This document shows positions 1 to 9,147 of a stretch of 33,696 bases of DNA, one piece after another. Position 1 is the stretch's first letter; every line of letters starts with the position of its first letter. The position numbers and the translations under genes were made by a program. The stretch is from Pyxidicoccus fallax (GTDB taxonomy: Bacteria > Myxococcota > Myxococcia > Myxococcales > Myxococcaceae), in assembly GCF_012933655.1 (NCBI RefSeq), contig NZ_JABBJJ010000115.1, forward strand, positions 1-33,696, given 5' to 3'. The notes beneath the pieces are model-generated. The model was given only the letters and a program-made list of their open reading frames with translations. It searched no databases and was not told the origin of the DNA.

Positions 1-418
1 GGTGATTGGGGTGGACATCGTCCCCATCCGCCCCTTCAGCCAGCGACATGTCCAGACGGCGGTGCTGGACGTGCTGGCGGACGACTTCGACAAGAAGCTG
101 GCGGAGCTCTACGACGGCCCGTTCGACGCGGTCATCTCCGACATGGCGCCGAAGACGAGCGGCATCAAGGCCACGGACGAGGCGCGCAGCCTCCGGCTCG
201 CGGGCAAGGCGCTCGAAATCGCCACCGCGCGCGGCCGGCCCGGCTCGTCCTTCGTGGCCAAGGTGTTCATGGGGGGCGACTTCGAGGACTTCCGCGATCA
301 GGTCCGCGCCCTCTTCGACGAGGTGAAGGTGGTCCGCCCGGAGGCCACGCGCGGCGCGAGCATGGAGGTCTACCTCGTGGGGCTGCGCCGCAAGGCCCCC
401 CCTCCCGAGGCACCCTGA
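1..418 (+). CDS. rlmE: 23S rRNA (uridine-2'-O-)methyltransferase RlmE, C-terminal part (5' end outside window)
   Basis: RlmE (FtsJ/RrmJ) methylates the 2'-O of a uridine in the A loop of 23S rRNA using S-adenosylmethionine. About 138 residues are visible, and the N-terminal K of the K-D-K-E catalytic tetrad lies outside the window. The other three positions are readable. D47 is in the SDMAPKTSG motif, K87 in SFVAKVFMGG and E122 in SMEVYLV, using numbering from the first visible GTG codon. The opening residues IGVDIVPI are the usual acidic-loop strand after SAM motif I, so that GTG is internal and not the true start. The protein ends with a short Pro-rich tail before TGA. It is followed after 49 bases by the alpha-2-macroglobulin gene on the same strand. 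The family call is secure. Confidence 0.93.
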   Translation, partial: VIGVDIVPIRPFSQRHVQTAVLDVLADDFDKKLAELYDGPFDAVISDMAPKTSGIKATDEARSLRLAGKALEIATARGRPGSSFVAKVFMGGDFEDFRDQVRALFDEVKVVRPEATRGASMEVYLVGLRRKAPPPEAP

Positions 419-467
419 CGTTCATTGTGGAACGATTCGCGGGTCGGCTGTGTCTAGAGTGCCGACC

Positions 468-3400
468 ATGCACCACACCCCGTGGACCCGAGCGTCCTTC
501 GTCCCGCTGCTGCTGCTGTCGCTGCTGACCGCCTCGCCCGTGCTGGGGCAGGGCAAGGCCCCGCCGTCGTGGAAGGCCATCGACGCGCTGGTGGACGAGC
601 AGAAGGTGGAGGCCGCCGCGAAGGGCGCCGAGGCCCGCCTGGAGAAGGCGCGGGGCAGTGGCGACGAGGCGGAGTGGACGCGGGCGCTGGTGCGCACGGT
701 GCAGCTGCGCACCGGGCTGCACGGGTATGAGACGGCGGTCCGCTTCCTGCGCGAGCAGCCCTGGCCCAAGGGGGCGCTGCACCGCGCGACGCTGAACCTC
801 TTCTACGCCCAGTCGCTCGTCACCTACGCGCGGGTGTACAGCTGGGAGATTCGCAAGCGCGAGGCGGTGGCCTCCACCGGCCCGGTGGACCTCAAGTCGT
901 GGACGTACGAGCAGATTCTCACCGAGGCACAGCGCGCCTACGAGGACGTGTGGAAGCAGCGGCAGGCGCTCGGCTCCGAGCCGGTGAAGGCGCTGTCCGA
1001 GTACATCGAGCCCAACACGTATCCCCAGGGCATCCGCTCCACGCTGCGCGACGCCGTCTCGTACCTCTTCGCGGGCCTGCTGGCGGACAGCGCCCACTGG
1101 CGCCCGGAGCACGCCAACGAGGTCTTCCGCCTGGACCTCCGCGCGCTCCTGGAGGGCACGCCCACGGTGGCGCTGACCGACCCCAACGTGCACCCGCTGG
1201 TGAAGGTGACCGCGGTGCTCGGGGACCTGGAGGCGTGGCACCGCGCGGCCGGGCGGCGCGAGGCGGCGCTGGAGGCGCGGCTGGAGCGCTACGGCGTGCT
1301 GCACTCGCACCTGTCCGAGAAGGACGACCGGGCCCGCATCCGCGAGCACCTCGCCGCGCACCTCGTGGCCTTCCGTGACGTGCCGTGGTGGAGCATGGGC
1401 CAGGCGCGGCTCGCGGAGATGGAGAGCAGCGCGGACCATGCGGTGCGCGCGCTCGCGCTGGCGCAGGCGTGCGCGGACGCGTACCCGAAGTCGGTGGGCG
1501 CGCAGCGCTGCCGCGCCCTGGTGAGTTCGCTGCAGCGGCAGGACTTCCGGCTCGCGTCCATGCAGTCGGACGGGCCGAAGCGGCGCTCCGTCGAAGTCAC
1601 GCACCTCAACGTGTCCATGCTCTACTTCCGCGCCTACGCCTTCGACCTGGAGAAGCGGCTGGCGAAGGTGGACGACTACAACCTGCTGCCCTACGGCGGC
1701 GAGGTGCTCGGCCTCATCCAGGGGCAGAAGCCAGTGGCCTCGTGGCGCGTCCAGCTCCCGGAGGTGAAGGACCTGCGCGAGCACCGCACCTTCGTCACGC
1801 CACCGCTGGAGCAGACGGGCACGTACATCATCGCCGCGTCCGCGCGGGAGGACTTCGGAAGCACGAACAACCGCGTGCAGGCGGTGTTCATGACGGTGTC
1901 GCCGTGGGTGGTCGTCACGCGCAACGCTGCGGGCCGCGAGGTGGAGGCGCGCGTGCTGCGGGGCGACACGGGCCAGCCCGTGCCCGAGGTGCCGGTGCGC
2001 CTCATCCAGGCCAACTACAACAGCGGCTTCAAGGAGGCGGCCCGCGCCAGCACCGACCCGCGCGGCGAGGTGACGTTCACCTCGCCCGGGAAGGAGCACT
2101 ACCAGAACTACCTGCTGGTGGTGGGCAAGGGGCGCGAGACGCTGCTGCACCCCAGCGGCTTCTCGTTCTACCAGCGCCCGGAGCCGCAGGAGATCAGCTC
2201 GTCGCTCGTCTTCACCGACCGCGCCGTGTACCGGCCGCTGCAGAAGGTGCAGTGGAAGGTGGTGGCCTTCCGCGGTCGTGGTGACCAGGCGCGCTACCGG
2301 ACGGTGGAGGGGGAGCTGCTCGGGGTGTCGCTGCTGGACCCGAACCGCCAGGTGGTGGAGCGGCGCGAGGTGCGTACCAACGGGTTCGGCTCGGCGGCGG
2401 GGGAGTTCACCATTCCCACCGGGCGCGTGCTGGGGGGCTGGACCGTGCAGGTGGAGTCGGGCGGCGGCGCCGGCATCCGCGTGGAGGAGTACAAGCGGCC
2501 GACCTTCGAGGTGACGCTGAAGGACCCGGAGTCGCCGCTGCGCCTCAACCGCCCGGCCACCTTCAAGGGCGAGGCGCGCTACTACTTCGGGCTGCCGGTG
2601 GCGTCCGGCTCGGTGCGCTGGCGGGCGTACCGCGAGCCGGTGCTGCCCTGGTGGTGGTGGTGGGACGCGTCCTCCATTCCCACGAGGCGGCAGGTGGTGG
2701 CGTCCGGCGCGTCCTCGCTGGCCGAGGACGGCACCTTCGGCATCACCTTCACCCCGGAGGTGGACGAGCGCTCCGCGCGCTCGCCGGGGCTGACGTGGCG
2801 CTACCGCATCGAGGCGGACGCGACGGACGAGGGCGGCGAGACGCGCTCGGCGGAGCGCGCGTTCCGGCTGGGCTTCGTCGCGGTGGAGGGGCGGGTGGAC
2901 GCGGACGAGGGCTTCTTCCGCGAGGGCGTGGCCCCCGAGGTGCGGCTGGTGCGCGCCACGCTGGACGGCGTGCCGCAGCCCGGTCCGGGACGCTGGCGGC
3001 TGGTGGCGCTGAAGCAGCCCGAGCGGCCGCTGCTGCCCGCGGAGGAGCCTGTCATCACGCCTCCGGCGGTGGAGGTGGACCCGGAGGCGGTGCACACGCC
3101 CACGCCGGGCGATTCGCTCCAGCCTCGCTGGGTGTCGGAGTACGCGCCGCAGGCCGCCCTGTCCCGCTGGCAGGACGGCGCCGAGCAGGCGAAGGGCGAG
3201 GTGAAGCACGACGCGCAGGGGCAGGCCCGGGTGAAGCTGCCCGCGCTGAAGGCCGGCGCGTACCGGCTGCACTACGAGACGACGGACGCGTTCGGCCAGA
3301 CGTTCACCGTGGCGCGCGAGGTGCTGGTGGCCGGCGCGTCCGCGCCCATCGCGCTGCCCGCGTCGCTGGTGGCGGAGCGCGAGACGGTGCGCGTGGGCGA

Positions 3401-6400
3401 GGTGGCGCGGCTGCTGGCCTTCTCCGGCTTCGAGGGACAGCCGCTGGTACTGGACGTGTACCAGGGCGAGCGGCGCGTGATGCGCAAGGCGCTGACGGGT
3501 GGGAAGGGGCCGGCGGTGGTGGAGGTGCCGGTGACGGAGGAGCTGCGCGGCGGCTTCACGGCGGTGCTGACGGGCGTGCGCGACTGGCAGTTCCTGCGCG
3601 TCACCACGTCCGTGTTCGTGCCGTGGGACGACAAGGAGCTGAGCCTGGAGTTCGCCACCTTCCGCGACACATTGCGCCCCGGCGCGAAGGAGACGTGGCG
3701 TGTGACGGTGCGCGGGCCGAAGGGGGCGAAGGTGGAGGCGGGCGCGGCCGAGCTGCTCGCGTACATGTACGACCAGTCGTTGGACTTGTTCGCGAAGCAC
3801 ACGCCGCCGAGCGTCGCCGCCCTCTATCCGCGGCGGACGTCGGAGGTGGAGCTGCGCGCCTCGGTGGGCGCGACGATGGCGCAGTGGCTCGTCAACGCGG
3901 GCTTCGGTGAGGTGCAAAGCTGGGAGGCGCCCTCGCCGGACACCCTGAAGTTCGAGGAGAACTACGGCCTGGGAGGCCCCGGCCGCCGGCGCCTGCGCGC
4001 CTACGCGGGTGGAGCGGTGTCGCGCGCGCCGAAGCCCACCGCGGCGCCCGGCTCGCCCATGGCCGAGAGCATGGAGTCGGGCCCGCCGCCTCCGCCGCCT
4101 CCGGCGCCGAGCGCCTCCGCGAGGGAGGAGGCGAAGCAGCAGGTCATGGCGGACAGCTCCACGGCCGGGCAGCCGGGACAGGCCGCGCCGGCGCAGACGC
4201 TGCGCTCCAACTTCGCGGAGACGGCGTTCTGGGTGCCGCAGCTGCTCACCGGGGCGGATGGCTCGGCGACGCTGGAGTTCACCGTGCCGGACTCCGTCAC
4301 GGCGTGGAGCGTGTGGGCCCATGCGCTGACGCGGGACTTGAAGGGCGGCTCGGTGCATCGCACCACCCGCAGCGTGAAGGAGCTGATGGTGCGGCCGTAC
4401 GTGCCGCGCTTCCTGCGCGAGGGGGACCAGGCGGTGCTGGAGGTGGTGGTGAACAACGCGGCGGAGCGACCGCTGCAGGGGACGCTGACGCTCGACATCC
4501 AGGACGCGGAGTCGCGCAAGAGCCTGCTGGCGGACTTCGGGGTGAAGGGCGCGTCACAGTCCTTCACGGTGGCGCCGGGGAAGGGCACGCACCTGCGCTT
4601 CCCGCTCACCACGCCCGCGAAGGTGGGGGCGGTGGCCTTCCGGGTGGAGGCGCGCGCGGGCAACCTCGGCGACGGTGAGCTGCGCCCGCTGCCGGTGCTG
4701 CCCGGCCGCGTGCACCTGGCGCAGTCGCGCTTCGTCACGCTGAAGGGCGCGGCTTCCAAGACGATGACCTTCGACGATTTGCGCGCGGGCGGGGACCCGA
4801 CGCGGGTGAACGAGCAGCTCGTCGTCACGGTGGACACGCAGCTGTTCTACTCGGCGCTCCAGGCGCTGCCGTACCTGATGGACTTCCCCTACGAGTGCAC
4901 GGAGCAGACGCTCAACCGCTTCGTGTCGTCCGGCATCCTCGCCAGCCTCTACGGGCAGTACCCCGAGGTGGCGAAGATGGCGAAGACGCTGAGCGAGCGC
5001 CCCACGCGGTTCGAGACGTGGGACTCGGTGGACCCGAACCGGAAGATGGCGCTGGAGGAGACGCCCTGGCTGGAGATGGCGAAGGGCGGCCGCGAGACGG
5101 AGGTGCCCCTGCTGCGGGTGCTGGACCCGAAGGTGGCCGCCGCCGAGCGCACCGCGTCGATGGCGAAGCTGCGCAAGGCGCAGACGTCCAGCGGCGGCTT
5201 CCCGTGGTGGCCGGGCGGCCCGCCGTCGCCGTACATGACGCTCTACATCCTCCACGGGCTGTCGCGCGCCATGGAGTACGGCGTGGAGGTGCCCCCGGAG
5301 ATGACTCGCAACGCGTGGAGCTACCTCGCCCGGCACGCGCGCGACGAGTACCTGACGAAGATGATGAAGAAGAACGAGGGCTGGGAGTTCATCACCTTCC
5401 TCAACTACGTGGCCTCCGCGTACCCGACGGAGCGCTACACCGGGGAGGCGCTCACCGCGGACGAGCGGCAGCGCATGCTGGCCTTCAGCTACAAGCACTG
5501 GAAGAAGCACTCGCCGTACCTCAAGGGCTACCTGGCGCTGACGCTCAAGCGCGCGGGCCGGGGGGCGGACGCGGAGCGCGTCTGGGAGAGCGTCATGGAC
5601 TCCGCGAAGACGAGCGAGGAGCTGGGCACGTACTGGGCGCCCGAGGACCGCAGCTGGCTCTGGTACAACGACACCACGGAGACGCACGCCTTCGCGCTGC
5701 GCACGCTGACGGAGCTGAAGCCGAAGGACCCCCGGCGCGAGGGGCTGGTGCAGTGGCTGCTGTTGGACAAGAAGCTCAACCACTGGAAGTCCACGCGCGC
5801 GACGGCGGAGGCGCTCTACGCGCTGGTGAAGTACCTCCAGGCGGAAGGGGCGCTGGGCGTGCGCGAGGACGCGAAGGTGACGGTGGGCCCGCGCGTGGTG
5901 CAGATGGAGTTCTCTCCGGAGGCGTACACGGGGAAGAAGAACCAGGTGGTGGTGCCGGGGCCGGAGCTGAACCCGGCGACGATGAGCTCGGTGGTGGTGG
6001 AGAAGACGACGAAGGGCTTCGCGTTCGCCTCGGCGACGTGGCACTTCTCGACGGAGAAGATGCCGGAGGAGGAGCGTGGGGACTTCTTCCAGGTGTCGCG
6101 GCGCTACTTCCGGCGCGAGCGCGAGGGCCGCGAGGCGGTGCTGCAGCCGCTGGCGGAGGGCGCGCTGCTGCAGCCGGGGGACGAGGTGGAGGTGCAGTTG
6201 TCGCTGCGCACGAAGCACGCGGCGGAGTACGTGCACCTGAGGGACCCGCGGGCGGCGGGCCTGGAGCCGGAGAACCCGCAGTCCCGCCACAAGTGGGACC
6301 TGGGCATCGTCTGGTACGAGGAGACGCGCGACTCGGGGACGAACTTCTTCTTCGAGTGGCTGCCGGCCGGTGAGTACACGTTCAAGTACCGGCTGCGCGC

Positions 6401-6512
6401 CAACATGGCCGGAACCTTCCGCGTGGGCCCGGCCACCGTGCAGTCCATGTACGCGCCCGAGTTCACCGCTTACTCCACCGGCGCGGTGCTCACGGTGGGG
6501 CCGGCGAAGTAG
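468..6512 (+). CDS. Secreted bacterial alpha-2-macroglobulin family protein
   Basis: Large protease-trap protein, 2014 residues from the ATG at 468. It begins with a Sec signal peptide: a short basic n-region, a Leu-rich core, and likely cleavage near VLG/QG. There is no lipobox cysteine, so it is not a YfhM-type lipoprotein. N-terminal macroglobulin-like domains fill the first ~1180 residues. A Pro/Ala/Ser-rich stretch follows at about 1190-1240, where the protease-cut bait region sits in this family. After it comes the A2M domain (ETAFWVPQLL, SVTAWSVWAH). The thioester motif C1477-T-E-Q1480 in YECTEQTLNRF is intact, followed by the alpha-helical thioester domain and a receptor-binding-like C-terminus. 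A run of five Trp (728-732) is unusual. An in-frame GTG at 450 is an alternative start, but it adds only six non-signal residues. No penicillin-binding protein gene lies next to it, unlike the pbpC-linked members. Probable role: trapping attacking proteases outside the cell or in the periplasm. Confidence 0.93.
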   Translation: MHHTPWTRASFVPLLLLSLLTASPVLGQGKAPPSWKAIDALVDEQKVEAAAKGAEARLEKARGSGDEAEWTRALVRTVQLRTGLHGYETAVRFLREQPWPKGALHRATLNLFYAQSLVTYARVYSWEIRKREAVASTGPVDLKSWTYEQILTEAQRAYEDVWKQRQALGSEPVKALSEYIEPNTYPQGIRSTLRDAVSYLFAGLLADSAHWRPEHANEVFRLDLRALLEGTPTVALTDPNVHPLVKVTAVLGDLEAWHRAAGRREAALEARLERYGVLHSHLSEKDDRARIREHLAAHLVAFRDVPWWSMGQARLAEMESSADHAVRALALAQACADAYPKSVGAQRCRALVSSLQRQDFRLASMQSDGPKRRSVEVTHLNVSMLYFRAYAFDLEKRLAKVDDYNLLPYGGEVLGLIQGQKPVASWRVQLPEVKDLREHRTFVTPPLEQTGTYIIAASAREDFGSTNNRVQAVFMTVSPWVVVTRNAAGREVEARVLRGDTGQPVPEVPVRLIQANYNSGFKEAARASTDPRGEVTFTSPGKEHYQNYLLVVGKGRETLLHPSGFSFYQRPEPQEISSSLVFTDRAVYRPLQKVQWKVVAFRGRGDQARYRTVEGELLGVSLLDPNRQVVERREVRTNGFGSAAGEFTIPTGRVLGGWTVQVESGGGAGIRVEEYKRPTFEVTLKDPESPLRLNRPATFKGEARYYFGLPVASGSVRWRAYREPVLPWWWWWDASSIPTRRQVVASGASSLAEDGTFGITFTPEVDERSARSPGLTWRYRIEADATDEGGETRSAERAFRLGFVAVEGRVDADEGFFREGVAPEVRLVRATLDGVPQPGPGRWRLVALKQPERPLLPAEEPVITPPAVEVDPEAVHTPTPGDSLQPRWVSEYAPQAALSRWQDGAEQAKGEVKHDAQGQARVKLPALKAGAYRLHYETTDAFGQTFTVAREVLVAGASAPIALPASLVAERETVRVGEVARLLAFSGFEGQPLVLDVYQGERRVMRKALTGGKGPAVVEVPVTEELRGGFTAVLTGVRDWQFLRVTTSVFVPWDDKELSLEFATFRDTLRPGAKETWRVTVRGPKGAKVEAGAAELLAYMYDQSLDLFAKHTPPSVAALYPRRTSEVELRASVGATMAQWLVNAGFGEVQSWEAPSPDTLKFEENYGLGGPGRRRLRAYAGGAVSRAPKPTAAPGSPMAESMESGPPPPPPPAPSASAREEAKQQVMADSSTAGQPGQAAPAQTLRSNFAETAFWVPQLLTGADGSATLEFTVPDSVTAWSVWAHALTRDLKGGSVHRTTRSVKELMVRPYVPRFLREGDQAVLEVVVNNAAERPLQGTLTLDIQDAESRKSLLADFGVKGASQSFTVAPGKGTHLRFPLTTPAKVGAVAFRVEARAGNLGDGELRPLPVLPGRVHLAQSRFVTLKGAASKTMTFDDLRAGGDPTRVNEQLVVTVDTQLFYSALQALPYLMDFPYECTEQTLNRFVSSGILASLYGQYPEVAKMAKTLSERPTRFETWDSVDPNRKMALEETPWLEMAKGGRETEVPLLRVLDPKVAAAERTASMAKLRKAQTSSGGFPWWPGGPPSPYMTLYILHGLSRAMEYGVEVPPEMTRNAWSYLARHARDEYLTKMMKKNEGWEFITFLNYVASAYPTERYTGEALTADERQRMLAFSYKHWKKHSPYLKGYLALTLKRAGRGADAERVWESVMDSAKTSEELGTYWAPEDRSWLWYNDTTETHAFALRTLTELKPKDPRREGLVQWLLLDKKLNHWKSTRATAEALYALVKYLQAEGALGVREDAKVTVGPRVVQMEFSPEAYTGKKNQVVVPGPELNPATMSSVVVEKTTKGFAFASATWHFSTEKMPEEERGDFFQVSRRYFRREREGREAVLQPLAEGALLQPGDEVEVQLSLRTKHAAEYVHLRDPRAAGLEPENPQSRHKWDLGIVWYEETRDSGTNFFFEWLPAGEYTFKYRLRANMAGTFRVGPATVQSMYAPEFTAYSTGAVLTVGPAK

Positions 6513-6532
6513 GCGACCGCAGGGCACCTCGG

Positions 6533-6591
6533 GGCCGGGCTCGCGAGCGCGCGGGCCCGGTCCAAGCCCCCGGACATGATTCCTCTGGGGG
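6533..6591. terminator. Candidate bidirectional terminator between convergent genes
   Basis: The 143-base gap between the alpha-2-macroglobulin stop and the glycosyltransferase stop holds two hairpins. The first pairs CCGGGC (6535-6540) with GCCCGG (6555-6560), extended by GG/TC. The second pairs CCCCC (6567-6571) with GGGGG (6587-6591). Neither has a clear T-tract, so Rho-independent function is inferred only from position between convergent genes. Confidence 0.35.
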
Positions 6592-6655
6592 ACGCTCGAG
6601 GAGGGGGGGACCTGCGCTCGTGGCCACGGTGCATCGAGAGTCCCTGTGAGGGGGC

Positions 6656-8308
6656 TCAGCGCAGCAGCGATGACAAGGCGAGCTTCACGGCGCGGTGAGC
6701 CCGAGGCAGGTGTTCCTTGACGGCCAGGTTTGCCCGGTCGATGAGAACGAAACGCGGGGCGTTGAGCATGTCCACGGCGCGCTGGCCCGCCTCCAGTGGC
6801 TCCCGCTTCGCGTCTTCGACCGCCGCCCGCACCTTCTCCGCCTCCATCTCGAGATCATGCTCGGTCAGCAGGACCTGCAGGTTGCGCTTGAGCGCGTTGA
6901 TGAGCGCCGTCGACGCGGCCCAGGCCCGATGCTTTTCGGCCTGCACCGTCGCGTTGCCCCCGAAGAGGATGGAGTTCGTGCCGTCGTCGCGCATCCGATA
7001 CTCGCAGGTCGCGGTTCCCTCCACGAGCGCGGGCCGGAACAGCGCGGCGAGCCGCAGCAGGAATGCGTAGTCCTCGTGAAGGGAGAGCTCCTCCGCGAAT
7101 CCCACGGGGAAGCGGCCCAGCCGCGCCCGGTCCACCACCCACGAGTGGCAGGTGATGTTGTTTTCGCGCACGAGTTGGTGCAGCTCGAACTTGCCGCTGC
7201 GCGGCAGCTCGTCCTTCCCCCGGCAGTAGAGCTCCCCATTGGGAGCGGTGCGGAAATACGCGCGGCGCACCTTCGATATTGCCCACGCGGCCTCGCCCTC
7301 TCGCAGGACGTCAATCAGCCGCTTGTAGTGCTGCGGGTAGACGACGTCGTCATCGTCGAGCACCGCGACGTACTGTCCCCGGGCCGCCTTCAGTCCGGTG
7401 TTGACCAACTGCGCGCGGATGTCCGTGTCCGAGGGGCGGTGGAGGACCTGGAAGGTGTAGTCACCCACGGGCTGGTGCCGCTCCAGGATGGCCGTCAAGG
7501 TGGCCACCGCCTGGGGGTCCTGGCTCTGGGTCACCATGATGATTTCGAGCTGCGTGTAGTCCTGGCACGCCAGCGAGAAGATGGCCTGGTCGATGAGATC
7601 CAGCCGCTTCAACGAGTGGTTGCGCATCACCACCGAGAGCATGCCGGGGATGAGCGCCCGCTCGGGCACGCGCTCGGAGGCGCGGGCAGGCCGGCTCCAC
7701 AGCAACAGGCGGTGCGCGGAAGCGCCGGGGTTGAGCTGCTGGAAGAGACGGTGCAGCGCGCGCTCGGTGCCACGCGCGAGCAGGCCCGAGGCCGAGGTCT
7801 GCTGCAGGACCTGGCGTCGCTGGAGGCGCAGCCCCGCGGTGGCGAGCCACCGGGTCACCTGCTCCTCGCAGCACGTGAAGCGGGGCAGGGCCTTGTCACC
7901 CGTCAGCGCCGCGATGAGCGTGTTCCCGGACGCGGCGTTGTAGAACGAGACCGCAATCTCCGCGGCCGAGGCATGCTGCAGGGTCCGGGCGAGGCTCATC
8001 GCCGGGTCGGCCGCCCGCAGCCAGCCATCGCCGAGCAGGACGAGCTCCGCATGGAAGGAACGCAGCTGCTCGTGCTCGGCGGGGACCTCCAGGGGTCCCG
8101 TCCCTTCCGGCAGGGTGAACGACAGCACGGGATGGCCCGCCTCCTCCAGCGCCTGGAGGAGACCCGGCGAATCACAGCCCACCATCGCGATGCGTGCGCC
8201 CGGCCGGAGCTCATCCAGCAGGGCCTGAAGCAGCTCCGCATCCGCGGGAGCGAGCACCTCGCGCCGCGGGGAGTCAAGGCGGGACAACCGCTGTTTCGAA
8301 GTGCTCAC
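6656..8308 (-). CDS. Two-domain protein: degenerate methyltransferase-like region plus family 2 glycosyltransferase
   Basis: A 550-residue cytoplasmic protein with no signal or membrane helix. Residues ~35-185 resemble a class I SAM-methyltransferase fold: ARIAMVGCDSPGLLQAL looks like motif I, and ELVLLGDG like motif II. Residues ~222-440 are a GT-A family 2 glycosyltransferase. It opens with LSVVMRNHS and carries an acidic DDDD motif at 318-321 (AVLDDDDVV) for metal and nucleotide-sugar binding, with SLHEDYAFLLR later as the probable catalytic-base region. The C-terminal ~100 residues are helical and charged. Two GTG codons compete. I chose the one at 8308 because it overlaps the upstream stop as GTGA and lies 7 bases after GGAGG; the GTG at 8311 would be only 4 away. 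It is coupled to the glycosyltransferase upstream, so both probably build the same surface glycan or O-antigen. The sugar and acceptor cannot be read from sequence. Confidence 0.85.
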   Translation of the reverse strand: MSTSKQRLSRLDSPRREVLAPADAELLQALLDELRPGARIAMVGCDSPGLLQALEEAGHPVLSFTLPEGTGPLEVPAEHEQLRSFHAELVLLGDGWLRAADPAMSLARTLQHASAAEIAVSFYNAASGNTLIAALTGDKALPRFTCCEEQVTRWLATAGLRLQRRQVLQQTSASGLLARGTERALHRLFQQLNPGASAHRLLLWSRPARASERVPERALIPGMLSVVMRNHSLKRLDLIDQAIFSLACQDYTQLEIIMVTQSQDPQAVATLTAILERHQPVGDYTFQVLHRPSDTDIRAQLVNTGLKAARGQYVAVLDDDDVVYPQHYKRLIDVLREGEAAWAISKVRRAYFRTAPNGELYCRGKDELPRSGKFELHQLVRENNITCHSWVVDRARLGRFPVGFAEELSLHEDYAFLLRLAALFRPALVEGTATCEYRMRDDGTNSILFGGNATVQAEKHRAWAASTALINALKRNLQVLLTEHDLEMEAEKVRAAVEDAKREPLEAGQRAVDMLNAPRFVLIDRANLAVKEHLPRAHRAVKLALSSLLR

Positions 8309-9147
8309 CACCGGGCCTCCGCCATGTGGAACAGATGTGAGAAGTCAGCCACGCGTCGCATGGCCTCGGTCGGCTCGGGTACGGTGGGCGGGGTGAAGTC
8401 CTTCCCGCCTCGCCGGGCGTACTCGGCCAGCCAGGCCTCCGCGGTGCGGGAGTCGCCGTACTTCAAGGCCAGGTAGACGCCGCTGCGCAGCAGCCGCTGA
8501 TCTCCCATGGGGCTCGGAGGGCGGTCCCCCACGTAGTGGTGCGCCATCGCGCGCGGCGCGATGCGGGTATCGAAGCCGTGGGCACGCGCACGCCACGACA
8601 GGTCCACGTCCTCGCAGTACATGAAGAAGTGGTCGTCGTACCCTCCCACCTTCCGGTACAGGTCGCGGGAGATGAGCAGCACGCACCCGCTGCACCACGG
8701 GGTCTGGTGTGTGATGGGGTCGTAGACCTTGGGGTGCTCGTCCGGAAATTGCGCGGCTTCGACCAGGCCCGGACACGAGCTCCGCCGGTACTCCGCCATC
8801 ATCTCGGCCAGGCACGCGGGATGGAGCACCGCGTCCGGGTTGACGCACACGTAGGCCGCCACGTCACTTTGCTCGAACGCGCGGGCCATGAGCACGTTGT
8901 GCGCGCAGCCGAACCCCAGGTTCTTCCCCGACCACTGGTACACCGCGTTCGGGAACTCCTCCTGCACCAGCGACTGGAGCTTGTCCGTCGGCGAGTTGTC
9001 CAGGAAGACGACGGTGAATGGCGGGCAGTCGGGATGGGCGCTGTTCTGCCTGAGCGAGCGCCCCAGTCGCCGGAGTTGTTGGGGCGTGTTTTCGTAGAGA
9101 ACAACACCTGCGACGATGCTCGTGGGGATACTGGACGTGTTGGACAT
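8305..9147 (-). CDS. Family 2 glycosyltransferase, rhamnosyltransferase-like
   Basis: A 280-residue single-domain GT-A enzyme of the WbbL/RfbF type, which transfers a sugar from a nucleotide-sugar donor to a growing glycan on the cytoplasmic membrane face. Visible motifs in order: VAGVVLYEN at the start of the fold, FLDNS (D50) in the nucleotide-binding strand, GKNLGFGCAHN typical of this subfamily, VNPDA (N103-D105) replacing the DXD metal site, WCSGCVLLISR, and MYCEDVDLSWRAR with E179/D180 as probable catalytic acids. The ATG at 9147 gives a normal full-length start, although the ribosome site is weak. The gene overlaps the next glycosyltransferase by GTGA, indicating co-translation. Substrate is unknown. 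Confidence 0.88.
   Translation of the reverse strand: MSNTSSIPTSIVAGVVLYENTPQQLRRLGRSLRQNSAHPDCPPFTVVFLDNSPTDKLQSLVQEEFPNAVYQWSGKNLGFGCAHNVLMARAFEQSDVAAYVCVNPDAVLHPACLAEMMAEYRRSSCPGLVEAAQFPDEHPKVYDPITHQTPWCSGCVLLISRDLYRKVGGYDDHFFMYCEDVDLSWRARAHGFDTRIAPRAMAHHYVGDRPPSPMGDQRLLRSGVYLALKYGDSRTAEAWLAEYARRGGKDFTPPTVPEPTEAMRRVADFSHLFHMAEARW

Noticed and set aside
267-4358. 1363-codon open frame on the minus strand opposite the alpha-2-macroglobulin gene
   Set aside because: It is Arg/His/Leu-rich with no domain; it arises from the high-GC codon bias of the real plus-strand gene. The same applies to 4554-6527 minus.
6695-8476. 593-codon plus-strand open frame opposite the glycosyltransferases
   Set aside because: Composition is a mirror of the real minus-strand genes, with no recognisable motif.
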